Shown piece by piece: positions 37,110 to 46,418 of a stretch of 64,000 nt of DNA; within the stretch, counting starts at the first letter, position 1; every line of letters starts with the position of its first letter. This DNA is from Rhodococcus antarcticus. GTDB lineage: Bacteria; Actinomycetota; Actinomycetes; Mycobacteriales; Mycobacteriaceae. Made by a program: the position numbers and the translations under genes. Where the stretch lies: positions 1 to 64,000 of the forward strand of contig NZ_CP110615.1 of assembly GCF_026153295.1 (NCBI RefSeq). Reading direction: 5' to 3'. The notes under the pieces were generated by a model, which made no database searches, was not told the origin of the DNA, and was given only the letters and a program-made list of their open reading frames with translations.

Positions 37110-39521
37110 CTATCTAAATCGTGCCGCTGAGCGGTAGAGAAGCTCGAGCTCGGGCGCCGCCCGCCCCGGGGTGAAGACCGCGGCGCGTCGCACGGCGGCG
37201 TGGCCCAGGTCGTCACGGAGGGTCCGCTGCTCCGCGAGCCGTGCGATGGCCGAGGCAAGCGCGTCGACGTCGCCCGGTGCCACCAGGAGCCCGTCGACGC
37301 CGTCGGTGATGATCTCGGCCGGCCCACCCGCGTCGGTGGCGATCACGGGCAGCCCGGCGGCCATGCCCTCCACCACGACCTGGCCCCACGGCTCGGGCAG
37401 GACGGAGGCATGCACCAGCACGTCCAGCCCGGCTAGCTCGGACTCCACGTCGCTGACGAACCCGACGATCTCGACACGATCGGCCAGACCCAGCTCCTCG
37501 ACGAGCCGGTGCAGCCCAGCCGCGTAGTCGTCCTCGCCGAACATCGCTGAGCCCACGATGCGGGCGCGCACGACGGCCAGGTCCGGGTGGGTTAGCGCCC
37601 ACAGGAACACCTCCTGCCCCTTCCACGGGGCCAAACGGCCGACCATGCCGACCACGAGGGCGGTGCGCGTGGCTCGGTCCGCCGGCGCGCGGGTCGGTTG
37701 GTAGGGGTCGTGGACCACCGTCGCGGCCCGCACCGAGCTCCTGCCGGCCATCACCTCGGTGCTGCGCAGAGTTTCCTCCGAGTTGGCCAACACCACCTGC
37801 GGCAGGTGCTGCAGGGCCAGCCTGGTCACCCGGACGACCCGGGGCGGCAGGTAGTCCGGGGTGATGCGGTCGCGCACGTGCCACAGCACCGGGACCCGGG
37901 CCAGGCGAGCCGCGACGGATCCGTAGAACCCCGACTTCAGCGAGTTGGTGTGCACCAGGTGCGGGCGCAGCCGTCGCAGCCGCAGCGCCAGCCGCACGGT
38001 GTACGCGGCGAGGTCGACGGCCGAGCGCGCCGCCCTGATGCCACCGAGCTCGTCGCGGTGGGCCTCTCGGCTGCGCGTGCTCAGCGGCAGCACCTCGACC
38101 TTGGCGCCTACCTTCTCCAGCAGGCCCCGCAACGGCCCGTCCTCGCCGAGGATGACGTGGGCATCGATGTTCGTGAGCGCCGCGACGAGGCGGACCAGCG
38201 CCAGCTCGCCGCCGGACTGCGCGGCCACGTGGTCGAGGAACACCACCCGCAGCCGTGCCGGTGCCGGGGGTCGCTCGGTAGGGGCGGCGGCATCCAGCAC
38301 CCGGGCGAGCGCGCGGCTGGCCCGGCCGCCCGTGCGCAGCACCGGCAGGGCGAACGGCCGCGTCTCGCCGGCCGCCGTCGCCGGCGCACCGTGGTCCGCG
38401 CGCGCCGCCGTGCGACCCGTGGTCCGCGGTACCGGACGGTCGCGCGCGTCGGCGTACAGGGCGAGATGTCCCGCGGCCACGTCGCGCCACGTGATTCGGG
38501 CCGCCTGCTCCAGGCCCGTCCGGCGCAGCACGCTCCAGCGCACCGGATCGGCACGCAGCGACGCCATGGCCGCACCTAGTGCCGCCACGTCACCCTCCGG
38601 GACCAGCACGCCGCCGGCCCCCACCACCTCCGGCAGCGCGCCGCTGCGGTAGCCGACCACCACCGCCCCCGCGGCGTGCGCCTCCACCACCATCCGGCCG
38701 AACTGCTCCACCCAGGTGGCCGTGCTCCGGCTGGGGGCCAGCAGCACGTGGGCGCGGGCGTACTCCTGCGCCAGTGCCGCGGCGCCGAGCCACGGAAGCA
38801 GGGTCAGCGCACCCGCGACCCCCAGCTCGGTGGCCCGCTGCTGCGCTCGCCCCGCCTCCGGTCCCGAACCGACCAGCGTCAGGGTGGCCCCGGCCCCCAG
38901 CCCCGCCAGCACCTCCACCGCGTCGAGCACGCCCTTCTCCGGCACCAGGCGCCCCACCAGCAGCAGCCGCAGGGCCTCGCCCGGCGGCTGCTGGTCCCCG
39001 GGCACCACGCTCGCCGGGGGCGCCAGCGGCAGCACGGCCACCCGTCCAGCGAAGCCCTTGCCCACCGCCACCGACGCCGCCTGGTGGCTGCACGGGTATA
39101 GGCCCTGCAGCCGGTCCAGCGCGGCGCGCTCCCGCTGCGCGAACGGCGGCGGGAAGCGCTTGTCCAGGTTCTGCGACATGTAGGCGACCACGGGCTGCGC
39201 CCCCGGGAGTGCGGCCAGCACCTGGTGCACGACCGCGCTGAACGGCTCCTCGTGCAGGTCCACCACGTCCGGGCGCAACCGGGCCACCAGCTCGGCCAGC
39301 TGCTCCGGCCGGGCCAGGCGGTGCCGGTTGACGTCGCCAGCGCGGAGCACGTCCAGCTCCACCACCGGGAACGGCTCGGGGCTGAGCACGTCCTGGGACC
39401 CCGCATCCGGCCACGCGGTGGGCACCACCAGGGTGAGGTCGACCCCGGCCGCGACCAGCGCGCGCTCCCGCTCGCGGTGGGCCTCGTCCCGCCCGGAGTG
39501 GTAGAGCCGGACCACCCTCAC
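37110..39521 (-). CDS. Two GT4 glycosyltransferases fused in tandem
   Basis: An 803-residue protein carrying two full GT4 enzymes. Residues 1-370 run from RVVRLYHSGRDEAHRERERAL to a donor domain with LLLVGRLVPEKGVLDAV. Here the EX7E position is altered (EQFGRMVVEAHAAG). After a charged linker (about 370-420), residues 420-803 begin LRVVFLDHVAAQSGGELALV and end with GRLAPWKGQEVFL and EPWGQVVVEGMAAG. The second half is a clear paralogue of the frameshifted protein at 1507-2746. A fused pair suggests two successive sugar additions. The gene marks the left-facing end of the polysaccharide locus. Confidence 0.9.
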   Translation of the reverse strand: MRVVRLYHSGRDEAHRERERALVAAGVDLTLVVPTAWPDAGSQDVLSPEPFPVVELDVLRAGDVNRHRLARPEQLAELVARLRPDVVDLHEEPFSAVVHQVLAALPGAQPVVAYMSQNLDKRFPPPFAQRERAALDRLQGLYPCSHQAASVAVGKGFAGRVAVLPLAPPASVVPGDQQPPGEALRLLLVGRLVPEKGVLDAVEVLAGLGAGATLTLVGSGPEAGRAQQRATELGVAGALTLLPWLGAAALAQEYARAHVLLAPSRSTATWVEQFGRMVVEAHAAGAVVVGYRSGALPEVVGAGGVLVPEGDVAALGAAMASLRADPVRWSVLRRTGLEQAARITWRDVAAGHLALYADARDRPVPRTTGRTAARADHGAPATAAGETRPFALPVLRTGGRASRALARVLDAAAPTERPPAPARLRVVFLDHVAAQSGGELALVRLVAALTNIDAHVILGEDGPLRGLLEKVGAKVEVLPLSTRSREAHRDELGGIRAARSAVDLAAYTVRLALRLRRLRPHLVHTNSLKSGFYGSVAARLARVPVLWHVRDRITPDYLPPRVVRVTRLALQHLPQVVLANSEETLRSTEVMAGRSSVRAATVVHDPYQPTRAPADRATRTALVVGMVGRLAPWKGQEVFLWALTHPDLAVVRARIVGSAMFGEDDYAAGLHRLVEELGLADRVEIVGFVSDVESELAGLDVLVHASVLPEPWGQVVVEGMAAGLPVIATDAGGPAEIITDGVDGLLVAPGDVDALASAIARLAEQRTLRDDLGHAAVRRAAVFTPGRAAPELELLYRSAARFR

Positions 39522-40170
39522 GTGCGTCGCCCCGTCTTCACGGCTCCCAGCCTAGGGCGAGCGCCCGTGAGCACACCGACGACGACGCCGACGCGCAGCC
39601 GACCTCCAAGTGTCGACGTCGGTCGGTGCGGCCCAAGGTGCGTCGGCGTCGTCGACTGCCGTTCACGGTCGTTGCTCCGATGGTCGTGGGCGGTACGGGC
39701 AACTCAGCCCGCGGTAGCGGCCTGGCCTTCGCCGGCGCCAACGCCGTGATCCGGCTCGCCGCCCAAGTTTGTCCTGGCGCCCGTTGGTGCCGGGGCCCTG
39801 ACCGCCGGCCGTCGTCGCCGGGACAACACCGCCTGATCCTGCTCTGCCACCTTCGTTCCCTCCCCGCATCAGGTGGAGGCTGAGGTGCGTCCGGGCCCGG
39901 TCGTGGGTGGGACGGACGCGTACGGGGCTTTCGGCTGTCGAGCTCCGGCGGGGTGGATTCCGTCGGAGCGTCGACGACGAGCGCGGGCCTGGGGTGCGGG
40001 GCATTCTGCGGTGGCTGCCCTTAGTGGCGGTGGTGCTCGTGCTGCTCGGCGGCTGCGGGTCGTCGATCACCCCCAGGTTGCGTGATGTTCCGCTGTTCCC
40101 AGCCCGGAACCAGGTGGCGTGTTCTACCGTCTCAACCTGGAGTGCCGGGGTTCGAGGAGGGGTGGGGTCG
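39522..40170. other. Boundary gap with an orphan lipoprotein signal sequence
   Basis: About 650 bases separating the polysaccharide locus from the ESX-associated cluster. At 39994 a GTG opens a textbook lipoprotein signal (ILRWLPLVAVVLVLLGGC, lipobox LGGC). It uses GC-rich third codon positions up to about 40080. Codon bias then decays although the frame stays open into the next gene. This looks like the 5' stump of a lost lipoprotein. Otherwise nothing is visible. Confidence 0.45.
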
Positions 40171-40596
40171 GTGGAGGACTGGTTCAGCGGGGTCGAGGCA
40201 GCGATCAGCGGCGCCGCGGCGGGCGCTGTCCAGTCGCAGTCGGAGTGGGCAGGACTCAAGGCCCAGGCGTCGGCCGGGACGCTGCGGATGGAGCCGGGTG
40301 CTGCCGAGGCCTGTGCCACGGCGTGCGACGGTGCTATTGATGCGATCTTCGACCACATCAATGAGATCCGGAGAGCCACCCGCGTGGACGGAATGGGGCC
40401 GTGGGAGTCCGGCGTCCAGCTGGCGCAGAAGTTCAGCGAGAAGGCCGACGGCGCCGCTAACAACAACTCTGCCGCTGGCGTCCTGACCCTCCACCAGCAG
40501 GTGCTGGGAGAAATGCGAGACACGTTTCGGGCGGCTGGGCAGGCATATGCCGCGACCGAGCAGGGTAACGTCGACGTGATTCAGGGAACGGCGTGA
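40171..40596 (+). CDS. WXG100/ESX-substrate-like small protein
   Basis: A 141-residue helical protein from the GTG at 40171, with GAGGAGG 10 nt upstream. VEDWFSGVEAAISGAAAGAV opens the first helix. EPGAAEACATACDGAIDAIF and a long C-terminal helix follow, as in WXG-like proteins of about this size. The canonical WXG turn is not exact. An in-frame GTG at 39994 would add a lipoprotein signal, but the codon bias between them speaks against it. It overlaps the next gene by 4 nt (GTGA). In related orders this arrangement, with a DUF3558 lipoprotein, a PPE-like protein and EspG, is recurrent. Confidence 0.62.
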   Translation: MEDWFSGVEAAISGAAAGAVQSQSEWAGLKAQASAGTLRMEPGAAEACATACDGAIDAIFDHINEIRRATRVDGMGPWESGVQLAQKFSEKADGAANNNSAAGVLTLHQQVLGEMRDTFRAAGQAYAATEQGNVDVIQGTA

Positions 40597-41135
40597 GGCG
40601 GTCTCTCGCGACATGGATGGTGCTGGTTCCACTTGTGTCGTCGGGATGTTCTGCGACCAGCACCGAAGGCACGGCCCAGTCTGCGCCCACTTCGGTCACG
40701 GGATCGGTGGCCGACTTGTCCTACGACCCGTGCACACAAGTCACCGAAGCCATGGTCACCTCGCTGGGTTTTGATCCGAGTACCAAAAAGCCCTACAAAG
40801 CGGGAGTAGGAACTGCAACCGAGTCTGGCTGCGCCTGGAAAGACTCAGCAACCCTCACGAGGCTCGGCGCCGACCTTGGCAAGAGCTTGAGCACGCTGGA
40901 CCAGTACCGGAACAACCCGACGTTCAACGGTGTCACAGAGCTGACCGTTGGCGGGCATGCGGCGATCAACTTCGTGACCGACCGCGCGGGGGGTGGATGC
41001 AACCTCGCTGTCGAGATCACTGGAGGAACCGCCATCGTGGCGACCTCAGCTATATCGCGCACGAGCGCACCCAATCCTGACTCCTGCCCGGACGCGGTAC
41101 GCATCGCCACGGCTATCGCACCCCTGTTCCCGTAG
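40593..41135 (+). CDS. DUF3558-type lipoprotein
   Basis: A 180-residue exported lipoprotein. The signal MVLVPLVSSGC ends in a lipobox with Cys19. The mature part has DPCTQVTEAMVTSLGFDP, GCAWKD and a late NPDSCPDAVRIATAI. These are the spaced cysteines typical of DUF3558 domains. The GTG at 40593 overlaps the stop of the gene before. Function is unknown. In Pseudonocardiales such lipoproteins commonly sit beside PPE-like and EspG-like genes, as here. Confidence 0.85.
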   Translation: MRRSLATWMVLVPLVSSGCSATSTEGTAQSAPTSVTGSVADLSYDPCTQVTEAMVTSLGFDPSTKKPYKAGVGTATESGCAWKDSATLTRLGADLGKSLSTLDQYRNNPTFNGVTELTVGGHAAINFVTDRAGGGCNLAVEITGGTAIVATSAISRTSAPNPDSCPDAVRIATAIAPLFP

Positions 41136-41159
41136 CACCGACCACAGCAAGGAGCAGTC

Positions 41160-42965
41160 ATGGGGTTCGGACTCGATAACCTCGGCAATGGGATCAAGGA
41201 CGTCGGGCAGGCCGGCGTCTCGCTGGCCACCGGCGACGTGGACGGAGCTCGGTCCCACCTCTCCGACGCGGACTCCACGATCACGGGGGACACGACCAAC
41301 TCCGCCGCCACCGCGGCAGAAGCACAGCGTCAGCACGACGCGAGCGTCGCCGAGCACCAGCGCAGCAGGCTGGGAGCCCAGCAGCACGCGCTGAGCAGGA
41401 GCGTGGACGGTGGGTTCGACGGCCGCGCGGTGACGAGCTACGAGAACTACGCGTCCTACGACCACCCCGAGCTGTACGCCAAGGCCCAGGAGATGAACAG
41501 CGCGTCCCTGCAGGAGACGGCGTCGACCTGGACCACCGCGGGTGGGTCCGTGCGGACCACCTTCGAGACCCTGGGCCAGTCGCTGTCCTCCGCGATCGCG
41601 AACGGGTGGGAGGGCGACGGCGCCGACGCGGCGTCCGCCACCAGCACCCGGTACGTGCAGCAGGCGTCGGCCCTGCAGCCGGCGTTCGCGCTAACGGGGT
41701 CGAAGCTGCAGGAAGCCGCGAGCGGGGTGGGGGAGACGAGCGCGACGATGCCAGAGCCGGTGGGGTTCAACCGGACCCACGCCGTGGTGCACGGCATCAC
41801 CAGCGTGCTCACCGGTGGCCCCGCCGACGCGGACGTGAAGGCCCAGCAGGCTGCGATGGACGCCGCGCACAGCGAGGCGGTGCAGGTGATGGACCACACG
41901 TACAAGCCGGTGATGGTCTCGGCGGACTCGGGAGTACCCACGTTCACGCCGCCGAGCAGCCCGACGACCGGCGACGTGGCACCCACCCCGCCGCCGGGCA
42001 GCGGCGACCCGCGGACCCCCGGACCCGCTCCGTGGTCCGCCCAGGCCCGTCCCGGCGACGTGAGCCCGGGCTGGGCGCCGAACGGCCAGTGGTCGAATGG
42101 CGCTGTCGCGCAGCAGCAGCCGGTGGGCCAGATCGCTCCATCGGGCACGTCCACGGTGGGGTCCAGCGACCCCGGCTCCGGCGTGGGGCCGGGCTCGGGT
42201 GTCCACGGTGAGCCCGCGGCCGCCGTGTCGTCGGCGGGGTACACGGCCCCCGGGTTCGGTGGCGGCGCGGGTGCTGGCGGCACGGGCTACGGCTCGGGCG
42301 ATGGCGGAGGTGGATACGGCTCAGGTGGGTACGGCTCGGGCGGGTACGGCGGCGCGGGTCCTGGATCGGGGAGCTACGGGTCGGGTGGGTACGGCTCCGG
42401 CGGTGCAGGTGGCGCCGGCTACGGCTCGGGCGGCTACGGCTCCGGCGGTGGCGCCGCGGGGATCGGCGGGTCCGGGTACGCAGCGGGCGGTGGCGCATCC
42501 GGGTTCGGTGGCGCCGGTGGGTCAGCAGGCTCCCGGGGCTACGGCGGCTCCGCGCGGTACGGCTCGGGCGGATCGGGCTCCGGTGGATCGGGCTCGAGAG
42601 GGTCGTCGGGCCTGCGGGGTGGCGGCGGAACCGGTGGCCGTGGGTTGGGCAGCGGTTCCGCCGGCGGCGGGCTGGGCGGCGGTTCGGGGACGGGCGGTCC
42701 GGGCACGAGTGCCGGCGGTGGCGTGGGCTCGGCGGGCGGCTCCGGCGGAGCGGCCGGTACCGGTGGCGGCGCAGGCGCTGGCTCCGGCTGGGCGGGCAGC
42801 AGTGGCGGACGGTCGGGCTCGGGCGGCGCCATGGGCGGCGGCCGCGGAGCCAAGGGGGAGGAGGACTTCGAGCACAACACCCCCAGCTACCTCATCACCG
42901 ACGAGCACGGCTCGGAGATCGTCGGCACCCTGCCCATGGTGTCGCCCGCCGTGATCGGCGAGTGA
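41160..42965 (+). CDS. PPE/WXG-like protein with long Gly-rich C-terminus
   Basis: A 601-residue probable ESX substrate. The ATG at 41160 has AAGGAG 7 nt upstream. Residues about 80-250 form a helical domain with WEGDGADAASA, which matches the W-X-G-X-x-A turn of WXG/PPE-like folds. A Pro-rich linker follows (about 258-300). Residues about 365-575 are an extreme Gly/Ser/Tyr repeat region with units like GSGGYGSG. The last 30 residues return to an ordered segment ending VGTLPMVSPAVIGE, which recurs in this family. It overlaps the EspG-like gene by 4 nt, as expected for a substrate and its chaperone. Confidence 0.82.
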   Translation: MGFGLDNLGNGIKDVGQAGVSLATGDVDGARSHLSDADSTITGDTTNSAATAAEAQRQHDASVAEHQRSRLGAQQHALSRSVDGGFDGRAVTSYENYASYDHPELYAKAQEMNSASLQETASTWTTAGGSVRTTFETLGQSLSSAIANGWEGDGADAASATSTRYVQQASALQPAFALTGSKLQEAASGVGETSATMPEPVGFNRTHAVVHGITSVLTGGPADADVKAQQAAMDAAHSEAVQVMDHTYKPVMVSADSGVPTFTPPSSPTTGDVAPTPPPGSGDPRTPGPAPWSAQARPGDVSPGWAPNGQWSNGAVAQQQPVGQIAPSGTSTVGSSDPGSGVGPGSGVHGEPAAAVSSAGYTAPGFGGGAGAGGTGYGSGDGGGGYGSGGYGSGGYGGAGPGSGSYGSGGYGSGGAGGAGYGSGGYGSGGGAAGIGGSGYAAGGGASGFGGAGGSAGSRGYGGSARYGSGGSGSGGSGSRGSSGLRGGGGTGGRGLGSGSAGGGLGGGSGTGGPGTSAGGGVGSAGGSGGAAGTGGGAGAGSGWAGSSGGRSGSGGAMGGGRGAKGEEDFEHNTPSYLITDEHGSEIVGTLPMVSPAVIGE

Positions 42966-43738
42966 ACCCGCGCACGCTGGGGCGGTTCACCCCCGACGAG
43001 CTGGGGGTCCTCGCCGGGCTGCTGACCCTGGCTCGCTGGCCGTTCCCGCTGCAGGTGCGCAGCAGCGCCCCCACCGAGGACGCCCTGCGCCGGGCCGAGC
43101 TCGACGCCCACGAGCGGCTCACCGCCGGCGGCGTGGTCCGCGGAGGCCGGGTGGAACCCGACCTGGAGGGTGCGCTGCGCACCCTGACCCGGCCCGCGGT
43201 GCAGGTCGACGTCTCCGGGTTCGCCGGCCCCGACCTGGCCGATGCCGTGCGCATCCTCGCCGCCCACACCGGCGGCCCCGGGGTGCTCGCCCACCAGCTG
43301 CCCGGCCCGGCCGAGCACGTCGGCGGCGACGTGGTGATCGCCGTGCTGCCCCGGGCCGCGCTGCCCGCCGCGGTCGCGGACGCCTTGTTCCGGGCCCTGC
43401 CGGCGCGACCGCCGGGCCGGGTGGGACCACTGTCGGTGGCCCGGGCGGACCTGGCGAGCCCGGCGGGCACCTCGGTCACCCGCTCGGCGGGCCGGAGCCC
43501 GGTCGAGGGCGCCCGCGAGCAGCTCGACGTGCTGGCCCGCGGACCGTTCACCACCGGCGGGCAGCTCGCCGTCAGCCGGGCCGCGCCGGGCGGTGCCGAG
43601 GACCGGCGCTGCACCCTGCGCTGGTTCGACGTCGACGGGGACGGCCGCTACCTCGTCGACTCCTCCCGGGGGGTCGACCTCACCCCCGGGGACGAGGACA
43701 CCCTCACCCGCGCACTGACCGCGCAGCTGCCGCGATAG
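42962..43738 (+). CDS. ESX secretion-associated protein EspG-like chaperone
   Basis: A 258-residue cytoplasmic protein with EspG layout. The N-terminus RFTPDELGVLAGLLTLARWPFP is followed by DALRRAELDAHERLTAGGVV. The C-terminal strand-rich part ends with RWFDVDGDGRYLVDSSRG and LTPGDEDTL. EspG proteins bind PPE partners and deliver them to type VII secretion systems. The GTG at 42962 overlaps the PPE-like stop, a strong sign of pairing. No ESX core components (EccB-EccE, MycP) are in the window, so secretion must use a system encoded elsewhere. Confidence 0.82.
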   Translation: MNPRTLGRFTPDELGVLAGLLTLARWPFPLQVRSSAPTEDALRRAELDAHERLTAGGVVRGGRVEPDLEGALRTLTRPAVQVDVSGFAGPDLADAVRILAAHTGGPGVLAHQLPGPAEHVGGDVVIAVLPRAALPAAVADALFRALPARPPGRVGPLSVARADLASPAGTSVTRSAGRSPVEGAREQLDVLARGPFTTGGQLAVSRAAPGGAEDRRCTLRWFDVDGDGRYLVDSSRGVDLTPGDEDTLTRALTAQLPR

Positions 43739-43842
43739 CTTCCGTCTCCACCCGCCATCTTCTGACCGGACCAGGGGAACCACACGCACGGCACCCTGGC
43801 CGGACGGACGGCGGCCTCCGCACGCTACGGAACGTCGCCCCC

Positions 43843-43870
43843 TTGACACTGACCGTGACGTTGTTACCTT
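43843..43870 (+). promoter_or_regulatory. Candidate promoter for the 43935 gene
   Basis: A consensus -35 TTGACA at 43843-43848 is followed after 16 bases by TACCTT at 43865-43870 as a fair -10. It lies 65 bases upstream of the GTG at 43935 and in the right orientation. Only the sequence match supports it. Confidence 0.45.
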
Positions 43871-43934
43871 CTGCGCAGCACTCGGCGCCCCCGTTCGGCG
43901 GGTGTGCGCCACGACGTGCGCACGGAGGTGAGCG

Positions 43935-44822
43935 GTGTCGAGGCACTCGCTGTCGCCGTACCAGCCCGATCCAGAGCCCCCGCTGCCCCCGCCCCGGCCC
44001 GTCCTCGACCGTGCGCTCCAGCTCGTGCTGGCCCTCGCGACCGTCGGGATCGTCATCGTCGCCACGCTCGGGGTTCGCAACACCTCTGCGGGCGCGGTTC
44101 CGTCGAACAGCGCAACGGTGGGGACGTGCCACTCCTTCCTCACGGTGGAGGAGTTCTACACCACCAGCGACGTGTCGCCGGCCGTGCCGTGCGACGGGCC
44201 CCACCAGACGGAGGTCGTGGCCGTGCGCTCCTACACCGGGGCCACTGCTGCCCAACAGCAGCGTCCCGGGGTGGAGGTGCTGGGAGCCGTGTCGCGAGGC
44301 TTGTGCACCGCGGCGGAGCTCCGCACCTACCTCGGTGCCCGTGAGCGCGACGACCCTGTCGCCCTCCAGCAGGTGATCCGGTGGACCACCCCCGGTGAGT
44401 GGGCCGGTGGCGCGCGGGAGTACCGCTGCGAGCTGATGCTGGCCCGCTCCGTCGACGGTGGCACGCCGACCCTGTTCACCCCCGCCCGCGACGTCCTGGG
44501 TGGGTCCACCGGATCGGCGGAGTACCGCCACTGCCACGACGCGACCACGGCCCAGGACGTGTCGTGCGACAGACCGCACACCGGGGAGTACGTCAACGCC
44601 TTCCTGCCTGCTCCAGCCGCGAACACGCCCGAGGGGTTGACGCTCACCGCGTGGGCGCAGGACGCGTGTGCAGCCCTGGTGCAGGAGTACACCGGCGGGC
44701 GCCCAGGGGTGCGCGTGGACGCCGTCCGCGTCGGGTACGCCGCCACCTCGACCGGGGCGTGCCTGGCCGTCCCGGCCGGGGGGCGCGTCGTGGGCACCGT
44801 CGCCCCGGGAGACGGGTCGTGA
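43935..44822 (+). CDS. Membrane-anchored septum-formation-like protein
   Basis: A 295-residue protein with a proline-rich cytoplasmic start, one membrane segment at about residues 27-47 (LQLVLALATVGIVIVATLGV) and an extracellular domain. That domain has two repeats of the septum-formation-type motif: VPCDGPHQTEVVAV and VSCDRPHTGEYVNAF. Paired cysteines surround each. The family is common in actinobacteria and poorly characterised. A GTG start with GGAGGTGAGC just upstream fits. It overlaps the next membrane protein by 4 nt. Confidence 0.75.
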   Translation: MSRHSLSPYQPDPEPPLPPPRPVLDRALQLVLALATVGIVIVATLGVRNTSAGAVPSNSATVGTCHSFLTVEEFYTTSDVSPAVPCDGPHQTEVVAVRSYTGATAAQQQRPGVEVLGAVSRGLCTAAELRTYLGARERDDPVALQQVIRWTTPGEWAGGAREYRCELMLARSVDGGTPTLFTPARDVLGGSTGSAEYRHCHDATTAQDVSCDRPHTGEYVNAFLPAPAANTPEGLTLTAWAQDACAALVQEYTGGRPGVRVDAVRVGYAATSTGACLAVPAGGRVVGTVAPGDGS

Positions 44823-46387
44823 GCACCCACGCGGGGACCGTGGAGCAGCACCGCACGCGGACCACGGTGCTCATCGGCCTGGTGTCCACCACGGTGCTGC
44901 TGCTGCGGATGTTCGTGCCCGGTCCGGTCGGGCTGTCGGACCAGGGCGACGGGCACCGTCTGCTGTGCCAGCTGGGCCTGGCCAACGACGTGGCGTGGAA
45001 CGTCTCGCAGTCGTCCTTCGTACGGTTCACGTGGGTCTCGCACGTGTTCTACGGAGAGACCTGTGGCGCGAACGGGACGGGCCAACCGGTCTACTCCTCC
45101 CAGCTCCTGCTGGACCGGATTGCGACCTGGCTCACCCCTGTCCTGGGGCTTCCCGGCTCCCTCGACCTGCGTGCGCTCGCCGTGCTCTGCTGCGTCGTCG
45201 CGGGAGCCGCTGTCGGTTGGCTGGTCCACGAGATGCGCGGGGCGCGGTTCGCGAGGGTCGTCGTCGGCGTGGTCGTCACCCTGATCCTGGCCGACTCGGG
45301 GATCGCGGTGTACTTCGCGTCGCCCTACTCCGAGGGGGGTGCCTTCCTCGGACTGCTCCTGCTCCTGCCCGCGTCGCTGCGGCTCCTGCACAGCCGTCGG
45401 ACCAGCCTGGCGGCCATCGTCACGGTGCTCGCCATCGGCACGTTCGTCCTGGCGTCCAAGACACAGATGGTGACCTTCCTCCCGCTGCTGCTGCTCGTCC
45501 TGCTGGTACGGCCCGGGCAGCGCGTCACCGGGGGGCAGGTGGCGGGTCAGCCTCGCTGGCGCACGGCACGGGTGCGCCGACGCGCCGCCGGATCACTGGC
45601 CTGCCTGGGACTGGTGGGGGTGGTGGTGGCCACGCTGTCCGCGGAGCCCCCGCGCTTCCAGGAGCTGCACGTCTACAAGCAGGTGTTTCTCACCATCCTG
45701 CCCGGCAGCCCCGACCCGACCGGTGACCTCCAGTTCTTCGGCCTTGACCCCTCCCTCGCTCGGGGCTCGGGGATCGACATCAACGGTCCCGGCAGCGTCG
45801 TGACCGACCCGGCCTACGCGGGGTTCACCGACAAGGTGACCTCGGCGAAGGTCGTCGAGTTCTACCTCACCCACCCGGCTCGGACGGTCGGGCTCGTCCA
45901 CCAGGGACTCGACTACGCGGCCACCTTCCGGCTCAGCAGCTACCTGGCGAGCTATCCGGAGGCGTCGGGCAACCCTGCGGGCACGGCCGACCACAGGGTC
46001 GAGGTCCTCACCGAGGTCTTCACGGTGTTCAAGGCCCTACCGTTGCTGCTCCTCATCGTGTGGATCGTCGGCCTGGTCCGCTTCAGCGTGGCCGCCAGGC
46101 GTGGATCCTGCGCCGGGCTGCTGGGACTCGGTCTCACCCTCAGCATCGTCACGCAGTTCGGGGCCGTGCTGCTCTCCGAGGGCTACGCGGAGGCGATCAA
46201 GCACATGATCGTCGTGGACTACGCCACCGCGTTGATGTTTCCCGTGGCGATCATGGTCTGGACCGAGCGTCGGGCCAGGAGATCCTTCGACCGACCGGGT
46301 ACGAGCACGACCGTGAGCACGCCATTTGTGCGCACGGAGCTGTCGGACCTACCAGCGAGAGACCGCGTGCTGCCCGACACGCCGTGA
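44819..46387 (+). CDS. Polytopic membrane protein, unknown function
   Basis: A 522-residue integral membrane protein with about ten to twelve hydrophobic segments. The GTG at 44819 forms a GTGA overlap with the septum-formation-like gene. After the first membrane segment, GLSDQGDGHRLLCQLGL puts acidic residues in the first outer loop, as in GT-C-type membrane glycosyltransferases. A long central extracellular loop (about 270-370) holds a YLTHPARTVGLVHQGLDYA segment. I do not recognise a specific family. GT-C-like glycosyl transfer is an inference from topology and neighbours. Confidence 0.7.
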   Translation: MSTHAGTVEQHRTRTTVLIGLVSTTVLLLRMFVPGPVGLSDQGDGHRLLCQLGLANDVAWNVSQSSFVRFTWVSHVFYGETCGANGTGQPVYSSQLLLDRIATWLTPVLGLPGSLDLRALAVLCCVVAGAAVGWLVHEMRGARFARVVVGVVVTLILADSGIAVYFASPYSEGGAFLGLLLLLPASLRLLHSRRTSLAAIVTVLAIGTFVLASKTQMVTFLPLLLLVLLVRPGQRVTGGQVAGQPRWRTARVRRRAAGSLACLGLVGVVVATLSAEPPRFQELHVYKQVFLTILPGSPDPTGDLQFFGLDPSLARGSGIDINGPGSVVTDPAYAGFTDKVTSAKVVEFYLTHPARTVGLVHQGLDYAATFRLSSYLASYPEASGNPAGTADHRVEVLTEVFTVFKALPLLLLIVWIVGLVRFSVAARRGSCAGLLGLGLTLSIVTQFGAVLLSEGYAEAIKHMIVVDYATALMFPVAIMVWTERRARRSFDRPGTSTTVSTPFVRTELSDLPARDRVLPDTP

Positions 46388-46418
46388 CCCCTCTGTCGCA
46401 GGCACGGTGGGGGACCGA

